This document shows, one piece after another, positions 34,701 to 46,600 of a stretch of DNA of 64,000 nt. The notes under the pieces were generated by a model, which saw only the letters and a program-made list of their open reading frames with translations, was not told where the DNA came from and did not search any database. Source of the DNA: Chondrosia reniformis (taxonomy: Eukaryota; Porifera; Demospongiae; Chondrillida; Chondrillidae); assembly GCA_947172415.1 (NCBI GenBank), contig OX359191.1, positions 2,046,001 through 2,110,000 on the forward strand, read 5' to 3'. The first letter of the stretch is position 1; each line of letters begins with the position of its first letter. Both the position numbers and the translations under genes were made by a program.

Positions 34701-37700
34701 ATGATCAAGTTGTACTCATTAAAGCCTCAAAAAGGTGGTTCATCAAGTACTGGAGGCGGGAAAAAGTCTACGGCAGCCCAGTTAAGAGTGACGAAAGGTA
34801 TGACTTGGCTATCTTCTCTCCAACAGGTATTTTTCGTTATTCACCGCGTTTTCCAAGTTCTAAATGTTCATTTATTATACATTTAGCCTAAGTGGTACGT
34901 TACTTTAGTACAACTATACAAATAGTTTCAGTAAACAATTTTGACAGTAGATCTAGAACTTTACATTTGAAAGCTCCAACATCAAATATATAATTTGAGC
35001 ATTTGAGTAATTGAACCCATATATGCGGGCTTTAATTATACATTACAACTATGTACACTGTAGCAATTGCCCGAACTAGTTCTACTGCGGTCCAGCAAGG
35101 TACCATTCGGTAGCCATGTTTCAGTGTAAGCCATAACAATTAAATGGGCAGTCAGGGGGGCGGATGTAATAGTTTGTTAAATGAGGTACTAGGTTATATA
35201 GGAGTGAGACAGAAGGGTTAAGATTAGGGATAAGAAGAATATGGGTCAAACTCTGAAGGAGCACTTCAGTACCCAACCCTCCCCCTTAAATCCACCCCTG
35301 GACCTTCAAAGCATCACTGATGGAACCTGTTAGCTGTCTTTTTTTAATTCTTTTTGAAATGATCCTTTCCATTCAATAAGTAACAAATTTCTCTTTTACT
35401 TATGAGAGACATTTATACTTTGAACCCTTTGTCAGATCCTGCATCCTTACCCACATGTGTTACAGAAGTGAGGTCTGGCTCACCAGACTAAACATAGATA
35501 ACTTTTTAAGGCACACATTTCACATCTTCACTCACCAATAGGATCAAAAGGATGAATGTACACACTCTATCTCTCTATAATGTATGTAACTCCTGAAAGT
35601 TTTCATTAATAAATATAAATATAAATGTTGTCATAGTTATACCAATTGGTTCTATTATGCAACTGAATGATAGCAGTGATATAATATTTGGTGTAACTCT
35701 TATTATTGTAATTGTTATCTAAAGTATACGTAGTTTGCACTATTTATATACGTATATTCAGTATGTATACAATGATTAGTACACAGTATAAATTATCACA
35801 TCTTTACCTACATTTTATATACGTACATAGCTATTGACACTTGTGTGTAATCTTTCCATATGCATGCCTTTTAAATTGTAATGTGATGTTGAAGCATCAA
35901 TATTAATTAATGCATGAGTGGTTTACATATACATGTACATTTCCTTTTCATTTGGCAGATTTGGCAGAATTGAATCTACCAAAGACTTGTGAAATTCGCT
36001 TTTCAGACAAGGATGACCTATTAAATTTCAAACTAATTATAACACCAGATGAGGTAAGTTTGTACCTAAAAAAGGTTTCTATAAGGACTACTCACAACAT
36101 TATCAAGTTATGTGCTAAATGTGTAATAATTAATAATGTAAACAGTTTTAACCATTGGGTTGTTGATACTCCTGAGATTAACTGTTGACAATGGCAGACT
36201 GGATTGCTATAATTAGTTACAAGCACTGTACAATGGTGATACAGTATATTCTTAGAACTATGAATATGCCAGCTTGTTTTTGCCCCTTTCTCTAAAAAAT
36301 AATGCTGTAATTTGAGAAATTTTCCTTGTTAAAATATTTTCATGGTTGGCTCAAACTACAAATATTTCTCGTACAAATGAACTATATTTGGTCTTTATTG
36401 TGTCCTGCACTTTCATTTAGCACACAAAAAGTTGTACACAAAATTTCCCAAATTACGGTAATAATAGCCATAATTTTAATGCTTATTCATTGCTGCTAAT
36501 TCAAACACATTACTCCCATATGTAGGGATTTTACAGAAATGGAAAATTTGTGTTTGACTTCAAGGTACTGTTCAACCAATCTGCTTTGTTTATATACATG
36601 TGTATGACATATGACATACAGTGGAACTTTGAACTACATAATTGGGGAATCACATTCGTCATAAAATGAAAATGTCCATATAATCAGACAATATTTTGTA
36701 TCAGACTGTACAATCTGTGTTCCTATAACTGTTAATATTTTGTATCCATACTACCAGCTATGTTAGTATAGATAGATAAAATATGTTATTTTGACTTGAT
36801 AGTTGCTGTTTAATAAATTCTTAAACTGAAACAGGTGTGTTGAACTGCTTTCTGGCAAATTTGATCTTGGGAAAGAACTATTATTTTCTTTTGTAGTAGT
36901 CATTTTTGAATGTACAACAAATAGGCCTCTCAGATAATTAACGTTTCGTATAAATTGACGTTTGGGCAATCAACATTACACTGTATGTAAATACCCTACG
37001 TATATTTAGCCTACTGCTATTAGTGATCAAATGTGTATTTCTCCTTTGGTTAGATAAGCCAGGGATATCCTCACGAAGCACCTAAAGTAAAGTGTGAGAC
37101 AAAGGTCAGTTGGTTTTCACAGGTGTAATATTGTGGTTGACTGTAAAGAAACGTACATGTACAGTGCACTTACTTAATGACCATCACAATGAATGGACCT
37201 CCATAAAGTGACTGGTAAATTTCAGTTACAAATTACATGCTGCACTTTAAAATATTTAAGTTGCTTGTAAATATGACCACCTCAATATTCTAAATGGTGC
37301 CCAGTATCTCCAGTGTGAAAATGTTTTATTGTACATGCATACAGTATTCTGTGTGCTTGTAAATTTTAGATACAGTATATTGTGTTTGTCTTAAGTAACA
37401 GTGTTAACTTGATTTAATGTTAAGCCTGCCAGCCTTGTGTTGTATTTATGAGTCTTAAGCCAGTAGAAAATGGTCATAATTACTTATTGAGAAAATGGCC
37501 GTCATATTTCATATGGTTAAATTTACATACACAGTGAATTACTCATATTACCACTATATAAGAAACTATGTACGTATATACATATTCTCTAAGGGCCATA
37601 TTTGAGTTTAGCAGAAAGAAGTCAACTTACATACAATGGGTTGAAGTGTGATTTCTACTGGCATTTCTCATATATAATTTCTTTCTTATACTCATTCTTG

Positions 37701-39230
37701 CACTAGCTTCTTACAAGGATTTATCATTACTTATTTGTGTTGTATACACTAAGTACCAGTTGGTGACTGTTCAACTGCCATTCCTTTTAATGTAGGTGTA
37801 TCACCCAAATATAGACTTGGAGGGGAATATTTGCTTGAACATTTTGAGGTATGTAACATTGATATGTTCTCCACACATGCATGCATACACAAAATGTATG
37901 AAACAGTAGGGGGTATTTGTTGCATTCACAATGATGCTGAAGAAACCTACGGGTTGAAATGTTAAAATCTCTGTTTATATAAGTGTTGCTGATGCTTAAA
38001 TCCATATATACCTACCTTTTCACACAAATGTATGCATGGAAGTGTATCTGGTGTTTCAATCCGCAGTAGTGCATACACACATTCATGACCCAGTCAGTGG
38101 AGACAGGATGAAAAGAAATTGAACCTCTTCTTAAGCTGTAAAGACTTACCCTATGTCAGGACTAGAGGAAATTTTAATCTATTTTATGAATCCATTTTCT
38201 TGTCCTTATATTTATGTATATATGCATATTAACCACACATACGTATGTAGGTCTATGGAGACGATGTTTTACCTTATTCATATAAAACTCATGGTATACC
38301 CATGTTTGTCACTGGCTATGCGTTGTTTTACTTTTCCTTTAGAGAAGACTGGAAGCCAGTTTTGACTATAAATTCCATTATATATGGATTGCAGTTCCTA
38401 TTTTTGGTGGGTCTTCATATGTGTATATACATAGAAGAAATTCAATTGGAGATTAGTTTTGTTATCTTTATATATGGTATTAAGCAGTTAATTATTCTAT
38501 TCACAGATATACACATTCTTACATGTCGTGTATATTTCTCGTGACCACAGTAACCTCATACATATGCTATACACAATGCCAATTTCACTAGTTATTCTCT
38601 ATCTCCTGCTCTGTACAGGAACCCAACGCAGAAGATCCACTTAACAAAGGTAAACATAATATATAACTGTCTCCTTGTTTACATCCATACCATCCTTTAC
38701 AGCTAAAGATGCAATATTTGCTTACTGTATATAATGTAATCTGTCTTAATGGCTTCATGTGTTAGCTGAAGGAATTAACTGATACATGTACACTAAATAG
38801 AACATATAGTACATATGTCAAGCCAAGGATTCACAGAAGATCAAGATAAAGAAAAAGACAAAGACTCCCAGGATCACTGATGAAGGGTGGAATTCCCAGA
38901 AACGGCTGTCTGACCCAGTGGAGAAGAAGATGAAAGAAGGAAGAAAAGACTCCTGTATCTTCATCCAAAGCTCTCTTCAGGTTTAGTTCCACAATAGGCT
39001 CTTTTTACAGAATAGGCATATAGCATGTAGGAAAATGGTATCTTAGATTTTTCATATGTATCAGTTTGTTCAGAACAGTGTCATAGTTACATGAATGTCT
39101 GTTGCCATTCCCTGCAGAGGCAGCTGAAGTCCTCAGCCAGAATCGGAGACTTTTTGAACAGAATGTTGCTCGAGCTATGAGAGGAGGATATGTTGGCTCT
39201 ACGTACTTTGATCGCTGTCTCAATCATTAG
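34701..39230 (+). CDS. UBE2M: NEDD8-conjugating enzyme UBC12
   Basis: This E2 enzyme accepts NEDD8 from the NAE1-UBA3 E1 and passes it to cullins with RBX1. Exons are 34701-34797, 35959-36053, 36526-36564, 37054-37104, 37796-37848, 38343-38406, 38619-38649 and 39118-39230. They give 180 residues, close to the human 183. The N-terminus [11 protein letters not shown] is the family-specific tail that binds the E1 and, when acetylated, DCN1. The HPN motif ([10 protein letters not shown]) is followed by the catalytic Cys at about residue 107 (NICLNIL). [13 protein letters not shown] and GSTYFDRCL are also conserved. All phases join cleanly. An in-frame ATG at 34617 exists, but 34701 is chosen because MIKL is conserved. 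A poly(A) signal lies at 39346. Confidence 0.96.
36303..36465. mobile_element. MITE with TAATTTGGGAAATTTT ends
   Basis: TGTAATTTGAGAAATTTT at the left matches, inverted, AAAATTTCCCAAATTACGGT at the right. It is about 160 bp, non-coding, and lies in a UBE2M intron. Confidence 0.7.
37925..37998 (+). mobile_element. GAAGACCT-core element, partial
   Basis: The core CCTACGGGTTGAAATGTTAA is followed by TGTTGCTGATGCTTAAATCC, as in the copies at 28935 and 48473. The left inverted repeat is eroded. Confidence 0.6.
38935..39040 (+). repeat. Dispersed repeat, second copy
   Basis: GAAAAGACTCCTGTATCTTC, TCTTCAGGTTTAGTTCC and CATATAGCATGTAGGAAAAT match 18700-18800. The first part also matches 40720-40755. 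It sits in the last UBE2M intron. Confidence 0.75.
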
Positions 39231-39345
39231 TACAACAGTCTAGTCATTCTTCCACCACCCAGTGCATTTCACATGCAAGACTAGCTTATTTAACTTCCTA
39301 TTTGCCTGCTCTACATTTTACACTGACTTGTATCATAAATGTGTT

Positions 39346-39351
39346 AATAAA
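39346..39351 (+). terminator. UBE2M poly(A) signal
   Basis: Exact AATAAA, 116 bases after the UBE2M stop codon. Confidence 0.7.
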
Positions 39352-39516
39352 ATTCATTCTCGTATCTATTGTCTTGTCTTGTTACAATACTGTATGCAGT
39401 ACTTATGTACTGTGTGTACGTACTTCAGATATTAAATATCATATTTGTCATAGAATTATTGAGTCATAGAGTGGATACAAAATTGTCTGTATGTCTCTGT
39501 AATCACAAATTGTTGA

Positions 39517-42500
39517 TCATAACTTATTTCTAAGCTCCGTGTGCCGCTCTTCTTCAAGAGGAAACATGGCGTAGTAGAGTTCCAAGCTTCCCGAGAGAGA
39601 ATACACCAGCCCCTTATAATGCTCATCTGATAAAATCTCATGTGGAAACTGTGGCAGCTCACCCTGACCTTGACTTAAGCTTCTAGCATACACTAATTTC
39701 AGTAGTGTGTTCATATTGGAGTAGAACAACGGCATTAGATCAGATGTTTTAGTTCCTGGATGAGCCATAGTTCTGTCATAAAAGTTGTGTGGTACATTAA
39801 TGTAGTCTAGAATACTAAATGCTTCCTCGGGGAGAAACTTGAAGTTGCCATACCAGTCATATCTGATAAAACAGGGATAACACAAGTGACTGAAGGGCTT
39901 AAAATGTTCATTGAGCTCGTTGTGGTCCATTGCAGTGAAATATTTCACAAATTCCTAAGAAGGAAATGTGAGGATACAATGTACAAATCTCAAAGTATGT
40001 AAGTGGGGATATATACAATACAAATACAGTGCATGTACCTAGATACGTACATACATATAATACATACTATTATATACACTATTACTTGTATATAAAAGTG
40101 ACCTTCAACCTATGAGATTCAATTCAGGGCACTGGCACCATTATTGACTATAAAGGTCACATGTTTGTTCTAAATCTTTCTTAAATCTGTTCTAAATCTT
40201 CTTTGTGAGGATGGCACTCCCTCATACAGAATTTGACATGTTTAATGCTGTACTTTGCTACTCTTACCGATGTTTGAAATGCTGAATCAACTAGGAAAGG
40301 TGTGTATTATTAGTATGAGTATTAACCTTAAATTATGTAACTTTCTCTGAAGAATCCATTGGCTAGAGGTCATATGATCAGCATTTGGTTAAATCTTAGG
40401 TTAAATAAAAAAGCTTTACTTCATGATAACAGTGCAATTACCTACTTCAAATGTAGGGAACACTTCAATTGTCCTTTTAGAGTCTTCAAAAGCCTGCAAT
40501 TTCCCTGGTGCATTCATCTTTAATATGCTAACTTTAACATTATCAGGAAACTGACTCAAGTTTTGCCCCAATGGATAGGCAATTTTATTAAGGTAGGCTG
40601 ATACAAGTCGCTCTAGAGGATCACGCAACATTGTAAACTTTAAGTAATTCTACATACAAAGAAAGATATAGGATTAGATTAACAAATACAGTAGTAATGA
40701 CATTTATACATGAAAAGAAAGGAAAAGACTCCTGCATCTTTATCCAAATTTTCTAAGACGGACCTTTAGTCTCCACTCTCTCTCTGCTGGTGGAAGTGTC
40801 AATAGTTTCTTGGCTGAAGATAAAAGTGTTTCACTTGGTCGTGCTTTAGTATCTGCAGACAATCTGCCATCCAGTATCAAAAACATCCTCTTCCAATTTG
40901 AGCAACTAACTAGGTATTCAGTACAGATAAAAAGGCAGCAGTAAAAGTTCAGTGGTAAATGTTAAGTACAAAAAACGTAATCTATGTAGTTTTTTGTACA
41001 TACGTACATATGCAGATGGTTACGTACATGCCTATCAATATACGTACAACAGGCAGTAGACATCTTGATTGTTTAAGTAGTTTTATAATACCTTTAGGTA
41101 CATAGCAAAAGATAATCTTCTTTTCATCATTGTATAGTAGGTGTTTGTACATATCCTTGCGTAGCCACTCTCTGGAAGGAGGACCCAGCTTCTCAAGGTG
41201 ATTGGCACAATATGCTTTTGTGACTTGCTCTTGAAACTTGAAAATGAGAGAATACTTATGTATGTGTAGTAAACATGTAGTATGAACTGATAGGCCTTAT
41301 ATATTGAAGTGTAGGGTAAATGAAAGTTTTGACTACATATGTAAGCTATTGAGATTAATAGCACCAAATTTCAAATAAACAACTTTATCAACAAGAAGCT
41401 TAAGGAGTGCTCAAAGAACACACACCACCTGTAATGGTTGTGAAAGTGTATACACGTAAGATAGACAACTATTTGACTGTTCCACAGGTTACTGATTTAC
41501 TTTCCTCATCTTCACCAACATTTGCAAGTGCAATGATTAAAGTTATCATAGCAAATTAAGACCTTATCATATAGCGGGAAATTTTTGCGAGGACTAAAAC
41601 TTCGAATCTTTTGCAAGCTAACCCCAAATCATGAAAATGTCTTCCATCATTTTTCTTGAGTTTTACTTGTTTTTAACTACATACGTATATCTCACTCTCT
41701 GCAACGGTGAAAGTAAGAATCACAAACATTTATTCTGGGGACATTTTCAAGGATTCGTGAAAATTTCTATCCTCAAAATATCCTACTATACGGAATATAC
41801 CTAAAACAGTAATTAAACTACTAAATGAGAATATAGGATTACTGTATAATAATGCTGTCCATTAGAGTAGCTATGTATGTTCCAATATTAATCAGGGTGT
41901 TCAATAGTCCTGTGTATCCCAGACAACTATCTCACCTCCATATTTACTTGATTACATCACATGTATCTATCCAACCATGTGATATCATCAAATAATATGG
42001 AGATATGTAAGATAGTAGTCTCAACCAAATTAAGACTAGGTATTTAACACAGCCATCAAACTCATTCCCATGTGGGGTAGTAAAAGAGTCAAGGGTAGAT
42101 ACTTCAAAGACAAGTGATGGGAGTGACAGGATTAGGACTGAGTTAGGGCAAGAGACAGTGCCAGAAGGAATTAAAAGTAGACAGAGAGATATCTGAGAAT
42201 ATTACAAAGCGAAAATGAAAGAAATTATAGAAAGAAATGATGAAGACCTCCGGGTTGAAATGTCCAGAATTAGTAAACTCATGTTGTTGATGCTCAATAA
42301 GACTTTATTCTCACAAAGAAAAGCAAGAACAGAAGAACATATGGAAGATCACAGAAAATGTGTTCAGAAGAATTTTCAGCTTCTAAAATTTTACTGTACA
42401 GCATACGTACATAGTATGACAACTGTTTCTATTTTGAGCCCTTTGCTCTTCACATTAAAATGCTAATGATTCATCAGGAATTATAACCCTCTAGGGAGAC

Positions 42501-43272
42501 TATTATCTTTGGGATGGTACATCCTTCGACTTTGAGCGTTTAAAAGATAAGTTCGACGCAGTTATAAGGAATCCTTATTCTATTAGGGAGACTATTATTG
42601 AGCACAAAGTTGAGATGACCCAGAATCTGCTCCAAATATGTTCACTTGTTCTTCAGTGAGGCACATACGCATTCTGTGCAGGAACCTCAAATTAACAACA
42701 GTGTCATGCAGCACTGACATCAGTATATCATAGCCTTATACATATACATACATTCCCAATTAACACCTTGACATATTAAGTACACAAATCTGCAAGTTTG
42801 ACATACATACGTACCTTCATTCGCCTTTTCACATCCTTTGTACAACTGTCATTATAATCCTCAATCCTATATACAACCTGCCAAAAAGTAAAGGAAAAGT
42901 GATGTACCCAAGGTACTCTTGGTAAAGTAGAATGATTTGGATATTCTGTATGTGCCCTGGGCATGTGCTAAACACTGCTCAGAATCAGCTAGACGTCAAG
43001 GTACACACGTAAGGGTTTAAGGAGAGCACACAAAACGGATGTGTAGGCAGCCAACCAACCTCGGCTTCATCCAAACCAATCGGGGTGTCTCCGTATGAGT
43101 CTCTACTGAGAGGACTGTCGCCTTTTAACTGGGACTCTGGCAACACGAAATCCACTTTCGATACGTGGTAATATCGAAAGGAATAAATAAATACGACAAC
43201 AATGGACAACAGAAGTATTACGTTTAAAGAATTGAAAGATCTAAAGCATAAACAGTGTCTGATGAATGCCAT
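39517..43272 (-). CDS. Golgi carbohydrate sulfotransferase (CHST/HNK-1ST family)
   Basis: This is a type II Golgi enzyme that transfers sulfate from PAPS to glycans, related to chondroitin/dermatan 4-O-sulfotransferases and HNK-1ST. Exons are 43272-43060, 42877-42815, 41236-41092, 40909-40764, 40649-40446 and 39954-39517. They give 402 residues. Residues about 16-32 are a membrane anchor (LNVILLLSIVVVFIYSF). The 5'-phosphosulfate loop spans an exon junction (YVPK then VSCSNWKR). The 3'-phosphate site is LRDPLERLVSAYLNK. The C-terminal part has the family CYPC pair and YDWYGNFKFL. The acceptor sugar cannot be told from sequence. The gene is divergent with the one at 43633 and convergent with UBE2M (286 bp apart). 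Confidence 0.9.
41570..41793. mobile_element. MITE with TATAGCGG / CCGTATAG ends
   Basis: The left end TATAGCGGGAAATTTTTGCG and the inverted right end, which reads GAAAATTTCTATCC then ACTATACGG, form imperfect terminal repeats of about 40 bp. It is related to 19720-20131 and lies in a sulfotransferase intron. Confidence 0.65.
42225..42310 (+). mobile_element. GAAGACCT-core element, partial
   Basis: GATGAAGACCTCCGGGTTGA and TGTTGATGCTCAATAAGACT match the element at 48473-48575. Confidence 0.6.
42493..42660 (+). other. Orphan open stretch, exon-like
   Basis: After CCCTCTAG, a frame of about 50 codons (YLWDGTSFDFERLKDKFDA, PYSIRETIIEHKVEM) runs to a TGA at about 42658. TAGGGAGACTATTAT occurs twice, near 42493 and 42588. 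It is protein-like but has no family and lies inside a sulfotransferase intron on the opposite strand. A gene fragment or transposon piece is possible. Confidence 0.25.
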
Positions 43273-43632
43273 CCCTCTTCTTCTTCAAGCTCGTTCAAAC
43301 TAGATTATGAAACAAAAATTCAGATATTGTTGCACGATTATGTACGTACTAATATCGTGTGGAATATTAATACTGCATATCAATTGTATTATCATAGTCT
43401 TAGATGCATGGCAGAGGTTAATAAAACCTTACCTGAAATCTCATTTGTCTTGCTAGAGGAGAAATAAAGACGAAATCACAGCATTCAGTAGTCCTAGTCG
43501 TACGCAGGCAAAAGAAGACGGCACACAAAACGTGCCTCCATATTTAGATGACGTTTCGCAATGTGTTCAAACTGGTGGCAATCAGCAGGGCGTGGTGCAA
43601 ATTTCTAGATAGGCGTAACGTGCAAACAAAAT
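43273..43632. promoter_or_regulatory. Divergent promoter region, sulfotransferase / 43633 gene
   Basis: The start codons of the two opposite genes are 360 bp apart. No TATA box was recognised. Confidence 0.5.
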
Positions 43633-46600
43633 ATGGCATCGCCAGCTTTTAGGCAAGAAAGCGAAGTTGCACCATTCGTTAGATCTCGGTCCGTGTCAGT
43701 AGCATTCCCTCAGTACTTCTGTGATGTCCCAGTTAGAAAGACTATTTGTGAAGAAAATTACCGTAGGAGGACAAAGCATGAAAAGAGCTGTGGTTTATTT
43801 TCGTCTCGAACACGTCCCTACGTTGAGCTAGGGAAGACCGAACTTGATTACAATAAACTCGTTTTGTCAACATTAAAAGATCGCCAGATAGATTCAAATG
43901 CTAAACTTGTACAAGTGAGTAAATGCTTCATGAACATTATTCAATCCTTATTCAATTCAATTCAATTGTCTTAAATTGGTGAGATTTGTACCCTTACACT
44001 CTTTTGGTGAAACTGTATCATATTCATATTATCTTTATGTATATGCTCTAGGTATTAGAAGACTACTCTCTTCAACCCAAAAGTGTGAATACTAAAGTAT
44101 GTGTGTATGTAAATACGTACATCATGCATGCTATTACATCTAGTTCATTCATGAGTGCCTTTGTACAGATAATGTGCAATCAGTTCCCATTTTCATCATG
44201 CATAGAGCGACTGTATGTCTGTGTATATGCATGCATGCACTGATAAATCCCCTTTCATATTTCATGTTCATATTTCATATACGTACGTATGTGAGTTGTA
44301 GAAGTGTAATGTTGAGTGTATCTACATATTGGTGATCTAGGAAGCTGAAGGTCCTACTATTAATATCACTCAGGCTACACTGAATAAGGTACCAAAGTGC
44401 ACAGACATATAGGCATATACAAACTATATATATGTATGTATATACATGTATATGTATGTATATACGTACATACGTAAAATATTTCTACTACATGCATGCA
44501 TATGTACATATATATGTCATAACATTGGTTGTTGCCCTAATTTTAGGTTGAGTTGCAAGAGCATCAAAATATGGATGATGTGTTAGACGTAACTAGGTAA
44601 GCACTCACATACGTATGTATCTATTGCTGCATATATAGCATACAGTACAGGGCTGCATGTGAAATCTGGGGGTTGGGTCAGGGGGCAAAAGTAATTTTTT
44701 TGACATTTATGGGCCGGGGGAGGGGGCAACAGTGTTGAAGCAGTATAGTGGGTTCTCTAAAGGAAGTTGTTTAGGGGGGGGGGGGGGGGAAATTAATCCT
44801 AGGGGGGTCATCCCTCCCTCTATGTGCGTAGCCCTGGTATATGTAGCATTATTATTTCAGTTGAAGTCTTTATCTAGTCATATACGTACTACTACGTATA
44901 TTGCTCCTTGCATGTTATACAAGTTGACAGGCTAAGTAGTAAATGTATTATATAAGAGGATACTAAGCATATTTGGACTGTTTGAGTATTTTGAACGAGT
45001 TGCATGAGATTGCTCCACTGGGCCATGCTGACATGTGTATCTTTCATGCACGTATACGTATGTGAGTCACACTGTAACATTTCTTATTTATATGCTATGC
45101 TGTGGCTTATTTTTTGTATACAGTCAGAGAATGAAGTGTGTGAAAAAAGGCCAAAGTCTGTTTAAAGTGTTGTCAGATGCAGACAAAGTGGAAGAGATTA
45201 AAAAGGAGCAACAGCAAATGGAAACTGAAAGAGAGAAATCAGCTTGGATAGATCCTGAAACTAGGTACAGGACTAGAGTAACGTATGGTGCTATAGTGTA
45301 TCCTCGGTGGATCATACATATAGTTGTGTAGTTGAGAATTTACAATTATAGTCCCAGCTAGGCTGCACTTGGGCATGTATAAGCCATCACCACTTGCAAG
45401 TCTACCAGGCCGTCCACCCAGGTGCACAGCCCAGCTGACTGGGAGCAGCCCTGTACCTCATAACCTTAACTTGTTGGCACCTTTTACTTTGTGCTATGGG
45501 CTTATTAATAATTATAACAGAATTACAAGAGGCTACTGTTTTAGTTGCATCTAACAGAAGTTTCAAGAAGTAATTATAAATTGTAGCTTAAATTTCTGAA
45601 CTTCTGTCAAAATGAATGAAATTGAAGTTACATACGTACGTACGTACATAGATTATGGATTTCTTTTTAAATGTTTAATAAGCCTATCTTCAACTTAATG
45701 AATACAATTATTACTGCCTACCATTTCATACATACATACATAAGTACATATGTACGTATGTACAGCATATGTTATTCTCCTCTCTTTTGGAAGTGTTCAT
45801 CATCCTGAAAGCTTAGTAGTAGATGAGCAGTTGCTTTTTGGAGTAATTGATGATGGCATTCAAGATAATCAGATGAAGGATGAAAGTTCTGAAAGGTTTG
45901 TGCAAACTGGTATGTACGTACGTATGTGGCTGTACATTTAATATGGTGTCAACCATGTACATACGTACGTATATATAGTAGTGTGCACGTGTGTATGATG
46001 TATGTACGTATATGTGTACATATTATAATCACACACTGTTATAGTGACTTATTGGCCCAGCCTGGCCTAGTACTTCCTTTTTAGTGTATAGCATGTGTCA
46101 CTTAATAAATAATTATTATTATCATTATTATTATTATAATGTAGTTATGGTGCTAATCTATTGTGTGATAGTTAACCTTCATTTGGTACATGTTTTTGTG
46201 CTTTTTTTCACTCTTAAGTTCCCTTATCATTCTAAGGCTTTGCAACTGTTTTTATTAGGATTACCTTTTGGACTAGGAAGTTGTGCTTCCTTTGGTGGAT
46301 TTTAGAAGGCACTCGACAATATCCCAACAACTTCATTCCTCTCAGAGAATGTCTTAAGTTATGGTCAGTCATTTAAATAATACGTACGTACATATGTGTA
46401 TACATACAGTACATACGTACTAGGAGTAGTGTAGTAGTAGTAGTAGCAGTAGTAGTATATAGTACGTAGATACGTATGTAGTACGTAAGATCATCTTTAC
46501 AATGTATTACGTATACAATGTATTATATGTACGTACGTACGTATGTAGCTTTAGAAACCAACAAGTTGGCATCAAGCAACCTCCATTATTGCCTAATAGA

